Assembly: GCA_035530195.1 (NCBI GenBank) | Contig: DATKVG010000174.1 | Coordinates: 1 to 40,742 of the forward strand | DNA length: 40,742 nucleotides | Direction of reading: 5' to 3' | Origin: JAPLKX01 sp035530195 | GTDB taxonomy: Bacteria; Hydrogenedentota; Hydrogenedentia; Hydrogenedentales; SLHB01 | Shown: in pieces, positions 15,931 to 25,127 of the stretch | Position numbering within the stretch: position 1 is the first letter of the stretch | Layout of the letters: every line of letters begins with the position of its first letter | Made by a program: the position numbers and the translations under genes | Notes under the pieces: model-generated | The model's database searches: none | The model's input: the letters and a program-made list of their open reading frames with translations, nothing else | Told to the model about the DNA's origin: nothing

Positions 15931-17301
15931 ATGGGTTTTCTGAACTTTCCGGACAAATTCGCCTGGGGCACCGCTACCTGCGCCTATCAAATCGAAGGCG
16001 CGTGGGACGAAGACGGAAAAGGACCCTCCATCTGGGACACGTTCTCGCGCCAACCCGGAAAAGTCATCGACGGCTCAAATGCCGACGTCGCCTGCGACCA
16101 TTACCACCGCTGGGAAGAAGACGTCCGAATCATGGCCGGCCTCGCCATGAACGCCTACCGATTCTCCATCTCATGGCCCCGCATCCTTCCCCAGGGCGCC
16201 GGCAAGGTGAACCCCGCCGGCCTCGATTTCTACGACCGGCTCGTGGACGGACTGCTGGCGCGCGGCATCGAACCGTACATCACCCTCTACCATTGGGACC
16301 TGCCCCAGGCGATCCATGACGCCGGCGGCTGGCTAAATCGCGAGACCGCCCGCCATTTCGCTGAATATGCCCGCGTGGTCGCCGAGCGCCTGGGCGACCG
16401 CGTCACCAAATGGATCACGCACAACGAGCCGTCCGTCGTCAGCCTGCTCGGCTATTTCACCGGCGAATACGCACCCGGCGAGATCAACCCCATGGGCACG
16501 TTCCAGACGGCCCACAACCTGTTTTTGTCGCACGGCCTTGCCATGCAGGCGCTCCGTGCCGCTGCAAAGAAACCCGCCGAGGTCGGCATCGTCCTGCACC
16601 TGCGGCCCATCCATCCCGCTACCAACTCCGAGCTGGACAAAGCCGCCGCATTGCGCTACGACGGCGTGATCAACCGGTTCTTCCTCGACCCTGTGTTCTT
16701 CGGCAAGTACCCGGAAGACACCTGGAAGTTGCTCGAAATCATCATGCCAAAAATCGAAGACGGCGACATGAAGGCCATCTCCGCGCCCATCGATTTCCTC
16801 GGTGTCAATTACTACACCCGTTTCGTCATGCGCCACGATCCCGACACCATGCTCATCCAGGCCGCGGAAGCGCCACCCGCCGACAGCGAATATTCGGGCC
16901 TGTGGGAAATCTACGGGCCGGGACTGTACGAAATGCTGACGCGCATCCGCAACGACTACAACCCCGCCCGCATCTACATCACCGAAAACGGCATTCCCGT
17001 TCCCGACGGGCTCGACTGGGACGGCCGCGTCCGCGATTACCGCCGAATCCGATACCTCCGCGACAACCTCGTCCAGTTGCATCGCGCCATGAACGACGGC
17101 GTACCCGTCCTCGGCTATTTCCACTGGTCGTTGCTGGACAACTTCGAGTGGTCGCACGGATACGGGCCCCGGTTCGGCCTGGTGTACGTCGATTACAAAA
17201 CCCAAAAACGCATTGTCAAAGAAAGCGGCCATTGGATCTCCCAGGTGATCCGCCAACATGGCCTTGATCCCAACGCCGGCCCGCCGTACTTTCCGCGGTG
17301 A
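15931..17301 (+). CDS. Glycoside hydrolase family 1 beta-glucosidase
   Basis: This 456-residue protein is a complete GH1 retaining beta-glycosidase. The acid/base motif is THNEP (E166) and the nucleophile motif ITENG (E352). The family opening FPDKFAWGTATCAYQIEGAWDEDGKGPSIWD and the late LLDNFEWSHGYGPRFGLVYVD are present, quoted here as short landmarks: QIEGA, GPSIWD, NFEWSHGY. No signal peptide is seen, so it is likely cytoplasmic, splitting imported beta-linked disaccharides. GAGGGAGA precedes the ATG. Length is typical (440-480). The gene ends 88 nt before the DUF6807 gene. Confidence 0.95.
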   Translation: MGFLNFPDKFAWGTATCAYQIEGAWDEDGKGPSIWDTFSRQPGKVIDGSNADVACDHYHRWEEDVRIMAGLAMNAYRFSISWPRILPQGAGKVNPAGLDFYDRLVDGLLARGIEPYITLYHWDLPQAIHDAGGWLNRETARHFAEYARVVAERLGDRVTKWITHNEPSVVSLLGYFTGEYAPGEINPMGTFQTAHNLFLSHGLAMQALRAAAKKPAEVGIVLHLRPIHPATNSELDKAAALRYDGVINRFFLDPVFFGKYPEDTWKLLEIIMPKIEDGDMKAISAPIDFLGVNYYTRFVMRHDPDTMLIQAAEAPPADSEYSGLWEIYGPGLYEMLTRIRNDYNPARIYITENGIPVPDGLDWDGRVRDYRRIRYLRDNLVQLHRAMNDGVPVLGYFHWSLLDNFEWSHGYGPRFGLVYVDYKTQKRIVKESGHWISQVIRQHGLDPNAGPPYFPR

Positions 17302-17323
17302 CAAATACTAACAAGACGGCTCT

Positions 17324-17360
17324 GTCCGTGTTTGTCCGTGACCGTCCGTGTTCGTCCGAG
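17324..17360 (+). repeat. Four GTCCGTG heptamers at 10-bp spacing
   Basis: GTCCGTG occurs at 324-330, 334-340 and 344-350 of 17 kb, and a one-mismatch GTCCGAG at 354-360. The spacing is exactly 10 nt, close to one helical turn. The array ends 29 nt before the DUF6807 start codon (17390). It could be an operator array or a generic dispersed repeat. Confidence 0.6.
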
Positions 17361-17389
17361 CCGGATTTCCAGAACCATAAGGAGGAATC

Positions 17390-18268
17390 ATGAAAGTATT
17401 CACTTCCCTCACTGTTATTGCCGTGATCCTTGCCGGCGCAGCCTCCGCAGCCGAACTGTCCGCCGCGCTGGATGGCACGCAGGTGAACGTGACGGTGGAC
17501 GGCAAGCTGTTCACCACCTACAAATTCGCCGACTCCCAAAAGTACCCGTACTTCTGGCCGGTTATCGGCCCCGCCTCAGGCAAAAGCGTCACCACCGAAA
17601 CAGCCGAGCGCTATCCGCACCACCACTCCCTCTTTTTCGGCTGCGACCACGTCAACTCCGCCAATTTCTGGCAGGACACCAACGACCGCGGCCAGATCCT
17701 TTCGCAAGGCCCAAAAATCGTCGAGGCCAAAGGCGATCGCGTGGTCATTACCGACGAGTGCCTCTGGCGGCAGCCCGGCCAGGAACCCATCATCCGCGAC
17801 ACGCGCCGCATCCGCGTCACCGCGCCCGCCAACGACTACCGCCTGATCGATTTCGAGATCACGATCGAGCCGCTCGTCGACATCCGCATCGAGAAGACCA
17901 ACCACTCGCTGTTTTCCGGCCGTATGGCGCCGGAACTCAGCGTCACATCCGGCGGCACGCTCATCAACGCCGAGGGCGCGAAATCCGAAGCCGGCACGTT
18001 AGGCGTGGCCTCGCCATGGTGCGATTACTACGGCACGCGCGACGGCATCACCGAAGGCCTCGCCATCCTGCAACACCCGTCCAACAAGTGGTTCCCCAGC
18101 AAATGGTTCACGCGCGATTACGGATTCTTCTCGCCCACGCCGCTGTTTTGGGAAGAACTCCTATTGCCCAAAGGCCAGCCATTGACGCTCAAATACCGCG
18201 TCATCGTCCACGCCGGCGACACACAGGCCGCCGATATCGCGGGAAAATTTGCGGAGTTTGGCAAATAG
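17390..18268 (+). CDS. Exported DUF6807 (PmoA-like) family protein
   Basis: This 292-residue protein has a signal peptide (KVFTSLTVIAVILAGAASAAE). The DUF6807 core shows YFWPVIGPASGK, YPHHHSLFFGCDHVN, ANFWQDTNDRG and DYGFFSPTPLFW. Such proteins were earlier labelled PmoA, but no methane-oxidation role is supported. They are common in polysaccharide-degrading Planctomycetes and Bacteroidota and probably act on sugars in the periplasm. An AGGAGG site precedes ATG 17390. It is downstream of GH1, with the heptamer repeats in the 88-nt space. Confidence 0.8.
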   Translation: MKVFTSLTVIAVILAGAASAAELSAALDGTQVNVTVDGKLFTTYKFADSQKYPYFWPVIGPASGKSVTTETAERYPHHHSLFFGCDHVNSANFWQDTNDRGQILSQGPKIVEAKGDRVVITDECLWRQPGQEPIIRDTRRIRVTAPANDYRLIDFEITIEPLVDIRIEKTNHSLFSGRMAPELSVTSGGTLINAEGAKSEAGTLGVASPWCDYYGTRDGITEGLAILQHPSNKWFPSKWFTRDYGFFSPTPLFWEELLLPKGQPLTLKYRVIVHAGDTQAADIAGKFAEFGK

Positions 18269-18289
18269 GACAACCCATAGGACCGATAT

Positions 18290-18961
18290 TTAAAGCAACT
18301 CCCGGCCCACGTGGACTTTCTTCTTGAAATCCTCGAAGTGTTCCGCCAGATTGCCGCCCGCGAAGATGCTCGCTGTACCCAGGTCAAACACGTCCGCCCC
18401 GGCCCGCGACAGCAGCGCCGCGTTCTGCACGTTGATGTTGCCGTCCACCTCGATCAGGATCGGCCGCTCCCGGTATTCGATGTTCTCGCGCAGGATTTTC
18501 ACGCGCTCGTGTGCGCCGCGGATCATGGTTTGGCCCGCATACCCCGGGTCAACCGTCATCACCAGGACCCGGTCGGCAATATCGAGCAGGTAGTCCAGCT
18601 TGGTCAGCGGCGTCGCCGGGTTGATCGCAATGCCCGGCGAAGCGCCGGCCTCCCGGATCTGCGTAAGGACCCTGTGTGCGTGGATGCAGGCCTCGACATG
18701 CACCGTTACGATCGAGCAGCCCGCCTCGACAAACCGCTCGATGTAATTTTCGGGCCGCGTAATCATCAGGTGGGCGCTGCACGGGATCCCGCAACATCCC
18801 CGCACCGCCTTGATGAGATCAAAACCCAGCGTGAAGTTCGGCACGAACTGGCCGTCCATCACGTCAAAATGAAGTTCGTCGCACTGCGCCGCCTCCAACA
18901 CCTTCAAGTCGTCCTCAAGCCGCGCCAGGTTGGCGCACATCACCGACGCGGACCAGATCAT
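18290..18961 (-). CDS. rpe: Ribulose-phosphate 3-epimerase
   Basis: This 223-residue TIM-barrel enzyme converts ribulose 5-phosphate and xylulose 5-phosphate. Family landmarks are ELHFDVMDGQFVPNFTLG, SAHLMITRPE, VLVMTVDPGYAGQ and VDGNINVQNA; the catalytic Asp pair lies in DVMDG and VDGN. The start at 18961 aligns with the family N-terminus (WSASVMCANLARL), although the AGGAG lies very close to it; GTG 19000 would add 13 poorly conserved residues. It follows rbsK by 10 nt, so it is in one operon with it. Confidence 0.9.
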   Translation of the reverse strand: MIWSASVMCANLARLEDDLKVLEAAQCDELHFDVMDGQFVPNFTLGFDLIKAVRGCCGIPCSAHLMITRPENYIERFVEAGCSIVTVHVEACIHAHRVLTQIREAGASPGIAINPATPLTKLDYLLDIADRVLVMTVDPGYAGQTMIRGAHERVKILRENIEYRERPILIEVDGNINVQNAALLSRAGADVFDLGTASIFAGGNLAEHFEDFKKKVHVGRELL

Positions 18962-18971
18962 TCTCCTGCGG

Positions 18972-19907
18972 TTACTCAAATGTCGTATCTCCCCGTTCAC
19001 GCAGGAACGCGTTCACTGCCGCCCGCTTCGGCATCGACGGCTGCGCCCCGGCCACCATTGCCGCCAGCGCGCCCGCCGCGTTGGCGAATACCAGCGCATC
19101 CCGCCGCGGCATCGCATCCCACGTGCACGCCAGCGCCGCCGTGAACGCGTCCCCCGCCGCCGTCGTATCCACCACCCGGACCTCGAACGCCGGCACGTAC
19201 ACCTCGTCCTCGCCCACGTACAGGCAGCCGTTTGCGCCCAGTTTTATCACCACCTCGGTTGCGCCCAATTCCATCAGCGCGTTGGCAGCTCGCCGCGCGT
19301 CGTCCACAGACGCGATCGGGATGCCCGTCATGGCTTCTGCTTCCGTCTCGTTGGGCGAAAGGATCGCCGCTTTCCTGATGATCGAGTGGGGGACTTTCTG
19401 TGCGGGGCCGGCATCGACAATCGTCAGCACGCCCGCGTCGCCCGCCATATCAAGCACCGCCTCCACCGTATCGAGCGGGATCTCGAGCTGAACCAGCACC
19501 GCGTCCATGCCCGGCATGAGGTCCTCGAGTTTTTCGATGTCTGCCGGCCGGACGCTCGAGTTGGCCGCCGGCACAATCACGATGCTGTTTTGCCCATCGT
19601 CGCCCACGCAAATCAACGCGGTGCCCGTTGGCTGAACCGCGTCCGTTTTAAGATGCGAAACATCGACGCCCGCGGCCCTCAGCGCATCCCGCTGCATCTG
19701 CCCGAACGAATCGTTGCCGACGCATCCCGCGAAAAACGTGTGCGCGCCCAACCGGCCCGCTGCCACCGCCTGGTTCGCCCCTTTGCCGCCGGTGACGGTT
19801 TTCAGCGACGTGCCGATGATGCTCTCGCCGGGCCGGGGACAGTGCGGCGCGGCGGCCACAAGATCGATGTTGGCGCTCCCGACTACGAGGATGCGGGGTT
19901 TGGTCAT
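18972..19907 (-). CDS. rbsK: Ribokinase (PfkB family)
   Basis: This 311-residue sugar kinase phosphorylates D-ribose or a similar sugar. PfkB signatures are TGGKGANQAVAAGRLGA near residues 39-55 and VVDTTAAGDAFTAAL near 245-260, where the catalytic Asp sits (AAGD instead of the usual GAGD). The upstream N-terminal VVGSANIDL is typical ribokinase. It lies between the radical SAM gene (12-nt gap) and rpe (10-nt gap), so ribose 5-phosphate can pass into the pentose phosphate route. Cytoplasmic. Confidence 0.9.
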   Translation of the reverse strand: MTKPRILVVGSANIDLVAAAPHCPRPGESIIGTSLKTVTGGKGANQAVAAGRLGAHTFFAGCVGNDSFGQMQRDALRAAGVDVSHLKTDAVQPTGTALICVGDDGQNSIVIVPAANSSVRPADIEKLEDLMPGMDAVLVQLEIPLDTVEAVLDMAGDAGVLTIVDAGPAQKVPHSIIRKAAILSPNETEAEAMTGIPIASVDDARRAANALMELGATEVVIKLGANGCLYVGEDEVYVPAFEVRVVDTTAAGDAFTAALACTWDAMPRRDALVFANAAGALAAMVAGAQPSMPKRAAVNAFLRERGDTTFE

Positions 19908-19919
19908 GCGCGTCTCCGG

Positions 19920-21035
19920 TCAGTGTCTGTTGTTGGCGGCGTGATAGGAGAGCATGCAGCATCCGGCGCACGGCGTGAACAACCCCTGCCGCGCACGCCT
20001 GCGAAACGCTTTGAACTTGTCGTTGTTCCATGCGGTTTTCAAACTGGTTTCCCGCACGTTGCCCACGCTCGTGATCCAGCACGGGTGGATGTCACCCTTG
20101 CTCCCGATAATCAGCGTCGACCACAACGGCGGGCATCGGAAATCCCGCGGGTCGCTCTGGCCCGCGTAGTAGCGGACGATCTCGCCGTCCGGCATGTTGG
20201 GCGTGCGCAACTCGATCCCCGCCTTTTCGGCGGCTCGACGCGTATCGCGCAACGCGTCGGCTATCCGTTGGGAATCGAGCCGCGGCGAGTTCAGTTGCGA
20301 CATGCTGTACGCTGCCGGGTCGCGCGACCCGAATCCCTGAAGCTCCTGGTTGCGCACCTCGAGCGTGAGGTTCACCACGTCGCCGCCCGCGTCCGCCACA
20401 ATCTGCGGCATCCAAGACACGTAATCGAGGTTGCCTTTCTGGATCACCGTCGTGACGTGGATCAGCGGGCATTTCCGGCCCCGGTCCCGCCGCATCGACG
20501 ACACCATCCGGATCGCCTCGATGCTCTTTCCATACGCGCCTTCGCCACGAATCCGGTCATTGACTTCCTCCGGCCCTTCGATCGAAACACCCAGGATGTT
20601 GAACCCCGCCCCGCCGAACCGCCTCGGCGCAAAATCGATCAGATTGCGCGCCCGCTCTTCCGTGAACATCGTGCCGTTGGTAATCAGGTGCGTGCGGCAC
20701 CGCGAACTCGCAAAACCCAGCAGTTCCAAAAAATCCGGCCGAACGAACGGCTCGCCGCCCGTAAACGAGACCAGACCCAGCCGCGGCGCCTGCCGGATCA
20801 CCGCCAGCCACTCCTCCGTGGTCAACTCGCCTTCCTTCTGCTGGGCGGGCGGCGTCTCCCGCAGCCACTGGATGTACTGGCACATCTGGCAGCGCAAATT
20901 GCAGCGACGCGTCATCTCGAAGACGAAAAACCGCGGCGGCAACGCGTAACCGCTTCGCGCCAAATGGTACGGTAGCAGCGTGTAAACCCGGGTCGCCGCC
21001 CGGTGAATCCGCGCTATGTCCGGCAACAGCTTCAT
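19920..21035 (-). CDS. Radical SAM/SPASM domain protein
   Basis: This 371-residue radical SAM enzyme has the 4Fe-4S cluster motif at C45, C49 and C52 (RRCNLRCQMC). The SAM-binding GGEP region is SFTGGEPFVRPD, followed by HLITNGT and VSIEGPEEVNDRIRG. The C-terminal part holds Cys residues (FRCPPLW, IHPCWITSVGNVRE, PCAGCCML) like a SPASM auxiliary-cluster domain. It may modify a peptide or act on a metabolite; no precursor peptide is visible beside it. It is first in an operon with rbsK and rpe, and a G-quadruplex motif lies about 75-105 nt upstream. Confidence 0.8.
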   Translation of the reverse strand: MKLLPDIARIHRAATRVYTLLPYHLARSGYALPPRFFVFEMTRRCNLRCQMCQYIQWLRETPPAQQKEGELTTEEWLAVIRQAPRLGLVSFTGGEPFVRPDFLELLGFASSRCRTHLITNGTMFTEERARNLIDFAPRRFGGAGFNILGVSIEGPEEVNDRIRGEGAYGKSIEAIRMVSSMRRDRGRKCPLIHVTTVIQKGNLDYVSWMPQIVADAGGDVVNLTLEVRNQELQGFGSRDPAAYSMSQLNSPRLDSQRIADALRDTRRAAEKAGIELRTPNMPDGEIVRYYAGQSDPRDFRCPPLWSTLIIGSKGDIHPCWITSVGNVRETSLKTAWNNDKFKAFRRRARQGLFTPCAGCCMLSYHAANNRH

Positions 21036-21108
21036 AAGCCTATTGTACCGTCTCCACCCCCACCGTCTCCACTATCCCCTCCCAATCCGCCCATCCTTTA
21101 TCCTTTGG

Positions 21109-21140
21109 CCCCAAACCCCAAAACCCAAAACCCAAGACCC
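21109..21140 (-). promoter_or_regulatory. G-quadruplex motif upstream of the radical SAM operon
   Basis: The + strand has five C-tracts (109-112, 116-119, 124-126, 131-133 and 138-140 of 21.1 kb) separated by 3-4 A-rich bases. The minus strand therefore holds five G3-G4 tracts with short loops, a full G-quadruplex consensus. It sits 74-105 nt upstream of the radical SAM start codon, on the coding-sense strand. Confidence 0.55.
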
Positions 21141-21211
21141 AGGTGAAAACCCGTCCACCAATCTTATATAGTTCCCCCAGTGGAAGTGCCTACCAAAAAG
21201 GAGCGGCGACT

Positions 21212-24200
21212 ATGGTTTCGGCTTGTTTGATTTCGATATGCGTTTCCGTCATGGGCGTTGCGCCCATCGAGAGTTCGGCGGCCGTCAGGGGTGAATTTGC
21301 CAACCCGTCCCGCGCCTATGCGTGCGCGCCGTTGTGGGTGTGGAACGACCTGATCACGGAAGAGCAGATTACCCACAGCCTCGAGGCGTTCGCGGCCGAG
21401 AACGTCCGCCAGGTGTTTGTCCACCCGCGGCCCGGCCTGATGACGCCGTACATGTCCGACGACTGGTTCCGGCTGTGGAAACACACGCTCGAGGAAGCCG
21501 AGCGCCTCGACATGAACGCCTGGATCTACGACGAGAACTCGTACCCGTCCGGGTTTGCCGGCGGGTTTGTACCCGAGGCGATGCCCGACGCTCGAGCAAA
21601 AGGCCTCACGCTCAAGCGCGTGAAAAAACCCGAACCCTGGCATGATGGCGCCCTTGCCGTATACAAGAAGGAAGGCGACGGCTACCGCCAGGTCACCGAA
21701 GACGTAAAGGCCGGCAAGGACATGCCCGAAGGCGAGTATCTCGTCGCACGGATCGAAGACACCAGGAGCTCGCCGTGGTTCGGCGGCTGGTGGTATGTCG
21801 ACGTCCTGCGGCCGGACGTCACGCAAAAATTCATCGAGGTCACGCTCGAAGCCTATCGCAACCAGTTCGGCGGGACGTTCCCCGAGCGCGTCCCCGGCTC
21901 GTTCACCGACGAGCCGCACCTCACCCCCGTCGGCGATTTCCATTGGACGCGCGATATTGTCCCGTTGTTCCAGGCGCGGTGGGGATATGACCTCACGGAC
22001 AACCTGCCCAGCCTCATCAAGCCCGTCGGCGACTGGAAAAAAGTCCGCCATAACTACCAGCAGCTTCTGCTCGAACTGTTCATTCAGAACTGGGCCAAAC
22101 CCTATTTCGACTACTGCGCCAAGAACAACATCGAGTTCACCGGCCACTATTGGGAGCATGAATGGCCCAACCCCAAAGTCGGACCCGACAACATGGCCAT
22201 GTCCGCATGGCAGCAGCGCCCCGGCATCGACACCCTGTTCAACGACCCCTACAATTTCGGCCCGCACGCCCAAGTCGGCAACACCCGCGCCGTCCTCGAG
22301 ATCGCCAGCGTCGCCAACCAGCTCGGCCACGCACGGACCCTCTGCGAAGCCTATGGCGGCAGCGGGTGGGACATGCGGTTCGAGGATATGAAACGGATCG
22401 GCGACTGGCTGTGCGTCCTCGGCATCAACACGATGGACCAGCACCTCGCCCACATCACCCTGCGCGGCGCCAGGAAGCGCGATTATCCGCCCACGTTCAC
22501 CTACCACGAGCCGTGGTGGGACTCGTTCGACGTTTCCGCCACCTATTTCGCCAGGCTCTCCCTGGCCATCTCCAAAGGCCAGCAAATAAACAAGATCCTC
22601 CTCATCGAGCCAACCACGTCCGTCTGGATGTATCCTCGAGACCAGCGCGAAGAAGTCGGCAACCAATTCCAGAAGCTCGTAGCGGACCTGCTCGCCGAGC
22701 AGATCGAGTTCGACCTCGGATCCGAAGACGTCATCGCACGCAACGGGTCCCTCGCCGGTAAAGGCCTCGTTGTCGGGCAGCGCACCTACGAGACCGTCGT
22801 CCTCCCGCCCGGCATGGAGAACATCAACTCCCCGGTGCTCGATCTGCTCGAACAGTTCGGCAAAGCCGGCGGCAGAATCATTGCCTGCCAGGTCCCCTCG
22901 CTCGTCGATGGCGCCCAATCAGCCCAGCCCGCGGCCCTTGCCTGCGAGAAAACCGCTGCCGACCAGCTTGTTGCCGCGCTCCAGCCGCAGATTGGCGCGC
23001 CGTTCGTGATCCGGCGCGCCGAGAACAAAGCCCTGTTGTTCCATCAGCGCCGCGTGTTTGACGACGGCGAGCTCCTGTTCCTCGTCAACACCAGCCCCGA
23101 CATCCCCGCCGCAGGCGCTATCATGTCGGTCGCAAAAGGCATCGAATCCTGGGACCTCGAGACCGGCGCCGTGCATGGCTATCCGTCCGAACAAACCAAC
23201 AACTCGCAGGGAAAACCGGTCACGACCGCCAAGTTCGACCTCCCGCCGTCCGGCAGCCTGCTGCTGTTCCTCTCGAACAAGCCCGTGGCGTTGGCGTCCA
23301 AACCCGCCCCCGGCGGCGCGCCCGTTCAACCAGCCGGCGATATGGCCGTCCACGCAACTGACCTCAACGTCCTCACGCTCGACTACGTCGATATCACCGC
23401 GGGCGGCGAGACCAAATCCGGCGTGCCGTTCAAAGCCGCGGCCGAACTGGCGTTCCAGAAAAACGGGATGGAACGAAACCCGTGGGATCACGCCGTACAG
23501 TTCCGCGACGAGTTCCTTAAACTGACCTTCCCCGCCGACAGCGGATTCGCCGTCACGTACCGGTTCAACATCAACGGCCCCGTGCCGAAGCCGCTCTACT
23601 TCGCCGTCGAGCGCCCCGACCTCTACACGATCCAGTGCAACGGCAAGCCGCTCGACAACAAAACCTCCGAGTGGTGGCTCGACCGGGCGTTCGGCCGGCT
23701 CGACATCACCGCGCTCGCCGCGACCGGCGAAAACGCCATCACGTTGACCGCCTCGCCGTTCACCGTGTTCCACGAAATCGAGGCGGCATTTGTCCTCGGC
23801 GACTTCGCGATCAAGCCCGCCGAAAAAGGCTTCACCATCGCCGCGGCGACGCCGCTGGCCCTCGGCCCGTGGAACGAGCAGGGCCGGCAAATGTACGGCC
23901 ACGGCGTCACCTACACGCGCTCGTTTGAACTGCCCGACGTCGCCGGCAACTACTTCGTGTCGCTGCCCGATTGGTACGGCGCCGTTGCCAACGTCGCCGT
24001 CAACGGCAAACCCGCCGGCCGCATTTACCGCCAACCGTACGCCTGCGACGTCACGTCGCTGGTCAAGTCCGGCGCAAACACCGTCGAGGTCACCGTCATC
24101 GGCACGTTGCGCAACACGCTTGGCCCGCACCACGGTCAGCAGCGGCTCGGGTTCGCCTCGCCCGGCTCGTGGGACAGGGCGCCCAAGACCGGCCCGCCGG

Positions 24201-24268
24201 CCGGCGCCGCGTATGACTCCGTAAAATACGGGCTGTTCCAGCCGTTTGACCTGTTGCAGGCGAAATAG
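21212..24268 (+). CDS. Secreted GH106-like glycosidase (alpha-L-rhamnosidase type)
   Basis: This 1018-residue protein has a signal peptide (MVSACLISICVSVMGVAPIES region). A TIM-barrel N-domain carries CAPLWVWNDLITEEQI, VFVHPRPGLMTPYMSDDWF, ENSYPSGFAGG, GSFTDEPHL and GHYWEHEWPNP, landmarks of GH106 and related families that cleave rhamnose from pectin-like glycans. The C-terminal half has galactose-binding-like and beta-sandwich modules (VSLPDWYGAVANVAVNGKPAGR). ATG 21212 is chosen because AAAAGGAG lies at 21196-21203. It is divergent from the radical SAM operon. GH2-like is the alternative. Confidence 0.75.
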   Translation: MVSACLISICVSVMGVAPIESSAAVRGEFANPSRAYACAPLWVWNDLITEEQITHSLEAFAAENVRQVFVHPRPGLMTPYMSDDWFRLWKHTLEEAERLDMNAWIYDENSYPSGFAGGFVPEAMPDARAKGLTLKRVKKPEPWHDGALAVYKKEGDGYRQVTEDVKAGKDMPEGEYLVARIEDTRSSPWFGGWWYVDVLRPDVTQKFIEVTLEAYRNQFGGTFPERVPGSFTDEPHLTPVGDFHWTRDIVPLFQARWGYDLTDNLPSLIKPVGDWKKVRHNYQQLLLELFIQNWAKPYFDYCAKNNIEFTGHYWEHEWPNPKVGPDNMAMSAWQQRPGIDTLFNDPYNFGPHAQVGNTRAVLEIASVANQLGHARTLCEAYGGSGWDMRFEDMKRIGDWLCVLGINTMDQHLAHITLRGARKRDYPPTFTYHEPWWDSFDVSATYFARLSLAISKGQQINKILLIEPTTSVWMYPRDQREEVGNQFQKLVADLLAEQIEFDLGSEDVIARNGSLAGKGLVVGQRTYETVVLPPGMENINSPVLDLLEQFGKAGGRIIACQVPSLVDGAQSAQPAALACEKTAADQLVAALQPQIGAPFVIRRAENKALLFHQRRVFDDGELLFLVNTSPDIPAAGAIMSVAKGIESWDLETGAVHGYPSEQTNNSQGKPVTTAKFDLPPSGSLLLFLSNKPVALASKPAPGGAPVQPAGDMAVHATDLNVLTLDYVDITAGGETKSGVPFKAAAELAFQKNGMERNPWDHAVQFRDEFLKLTFPADSGFAVTYRFNINGPVPKPLYFAVERPDLYTIQCNGKPLDNKTSEWWLDRAFGRLDITALAATGENAITLTASPFTVFHEIEAAFVLGDFAIKPAEKGFTIAAATPLALGPWNEQGRQMYGHGVTYTRSFELPDVAGNYFVSLPDWYGAVANVAVNGKPAGRIYRQPYACDVTSLVKSGANTVEVTVIGTLRNTLGPHHGQQRLGFASPGSWDRAPKTGPPAGAAYDSVKYGLFQPFDLLQAK

Positions 24269-24286
24269 CCGCGATTTCGGTCTGTT

Positions 24287-24329
24287 TTGGCGGCCGCGGG
24301 CGCCCAACCGGCGCGTCCACGGCCGCCAA
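24287..24329 (+). terminator. Perfect 10-bp inverted repeat after the GH106-like gene
   Basis: TTGGCGGCCG (24287-24296) and CGGCCGCCAA (24320-24329) are perfect complements, with a 23-nt loop that contains GGGCGCCC. It lies just after the GH106-like stop and just before the next ribosome site. No T-run follows; it could be a hairpin terminator, an RNA-stability element or a protein site. Confidence 0.4.
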
Positions 24330-24352
24330 CGCGCTACCAAAAGGGTCTTCCC

Positions 24353-24985
24353 GTGAATCTGCTCGTCCTCTCAGGCATCATGGTGTACGGCGGCCTCATT
24401 CCCAAGCTGGTTACGGAAGGTTTCGGCTGGCCCGGCAAAGTCCCATCCAAAATGGTGGCATCGACCGGCTTCATCCTCGCGGCGCTCGCCTCGGGCGCGT
24501 TCGACACGACCTACGGCCGGATTGTCCTTATTGGCCTCGCGTTCTGCTGGCTCGGCGACCTCCTGCTCGAATACGACCAGGCGTTTCTGCCCGGCCTGTT
24601 CACGTTCCTCCTCGGCCACGTCGCATTTATCGCCGGATTCGCCACCCTCGGCCCGCGCCTCTCGTGGGTAGCGCCCGCGGTCGCCGCCGCGGCGGTCGCC
24701 GCCACCGTCGTCGCCGTGTACCTGCATCCGCACATCCCGCGCCGGATGCGCGTCCCCGTCTACGCCTACATGGCCGTCATCTCCACCATGGTCGTCCTGG
24801 CCTCCGGCGTCACCGGCGCCGGACACACCCCCAACCTGCTCGCCGGCGCAATCCTCTTTTACGTCTCCGACCTCTTCGTCGCACGCAGGCAGTTCGTCAC
24901 ACACTCTTTCAAAGACACCCTCTACGGCAACCCCCTCTATTTCACCGCCGTCTGGCTCATCGCCCTCACGCCGGGCTTGGTCTGA
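24353..24985 (+). CDS. YhhN-like lysoplasmalogenase membrane protein
   Basis: This 210-residue integral membrane protein has about eight hydrophobic helices. It matches the YhhN/TMEM86 family, which cleaves the vinyl-ether bond of lysoplasmalogens. Conserved features are GLIPKL with KVPSKMVAST near the start, IGLAFCWLGDLLLEYD in the third helix, LFTFLLGHVAFI and AILFYVSDLFVARRQF near the end. GTG 24353 follows AAAAGGG by 7 nt. Whether this organism makes plasmalogens cannot be read here. It lies between the GH106-like and Tat-protein genes. Confidence 0.75.
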   Translation: MNLLVLSGIMVYGGLIPKLVTEGFGWPGKVPSKMVASTGFILAALASGAFDTTYGRIVLIGLAFCWLGDLLLEYDQAFLPGLFTFLLGHVAFIAGFATLGPRLSWVAPAVAAAAVAATVVAVYLHPHIPRRMRVPVYAYMAVISTMVVLASGVTGAGHTPNLLAGAILFYVSDLFVARRQFVTHSFKDTLYGNPLYFTAVWLIALTPGLV

Positions 24986-25127
24986 TTCTCTTGTCGCGTC
25001 CCCATTGTGGTGATGCCGGCGGACCTGCTCGAACAGGGCAGTCGCCCATGATGTTGGAAAAAAGCTGGTCATCCTGCTGTGAAAACAGGTAGGATTGCGC
25101 CAAGTCCTTAAGAAGGAGGTTGATGAA

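Noticed and set aside
17390..18268. DUF6807 protein as methane monooxygenase PmoA
   Set aside because: The old name does not match the sequence; no membrane helices or copper-site pattern of true PmoA.
24986..25127. 14-codon ORF (around 25048-25092) ahead of the Tat-protein gene as a leader peptide
   Set aside because: No ribosome site and no run of codons for one amino acid; a chance frame is as likely.
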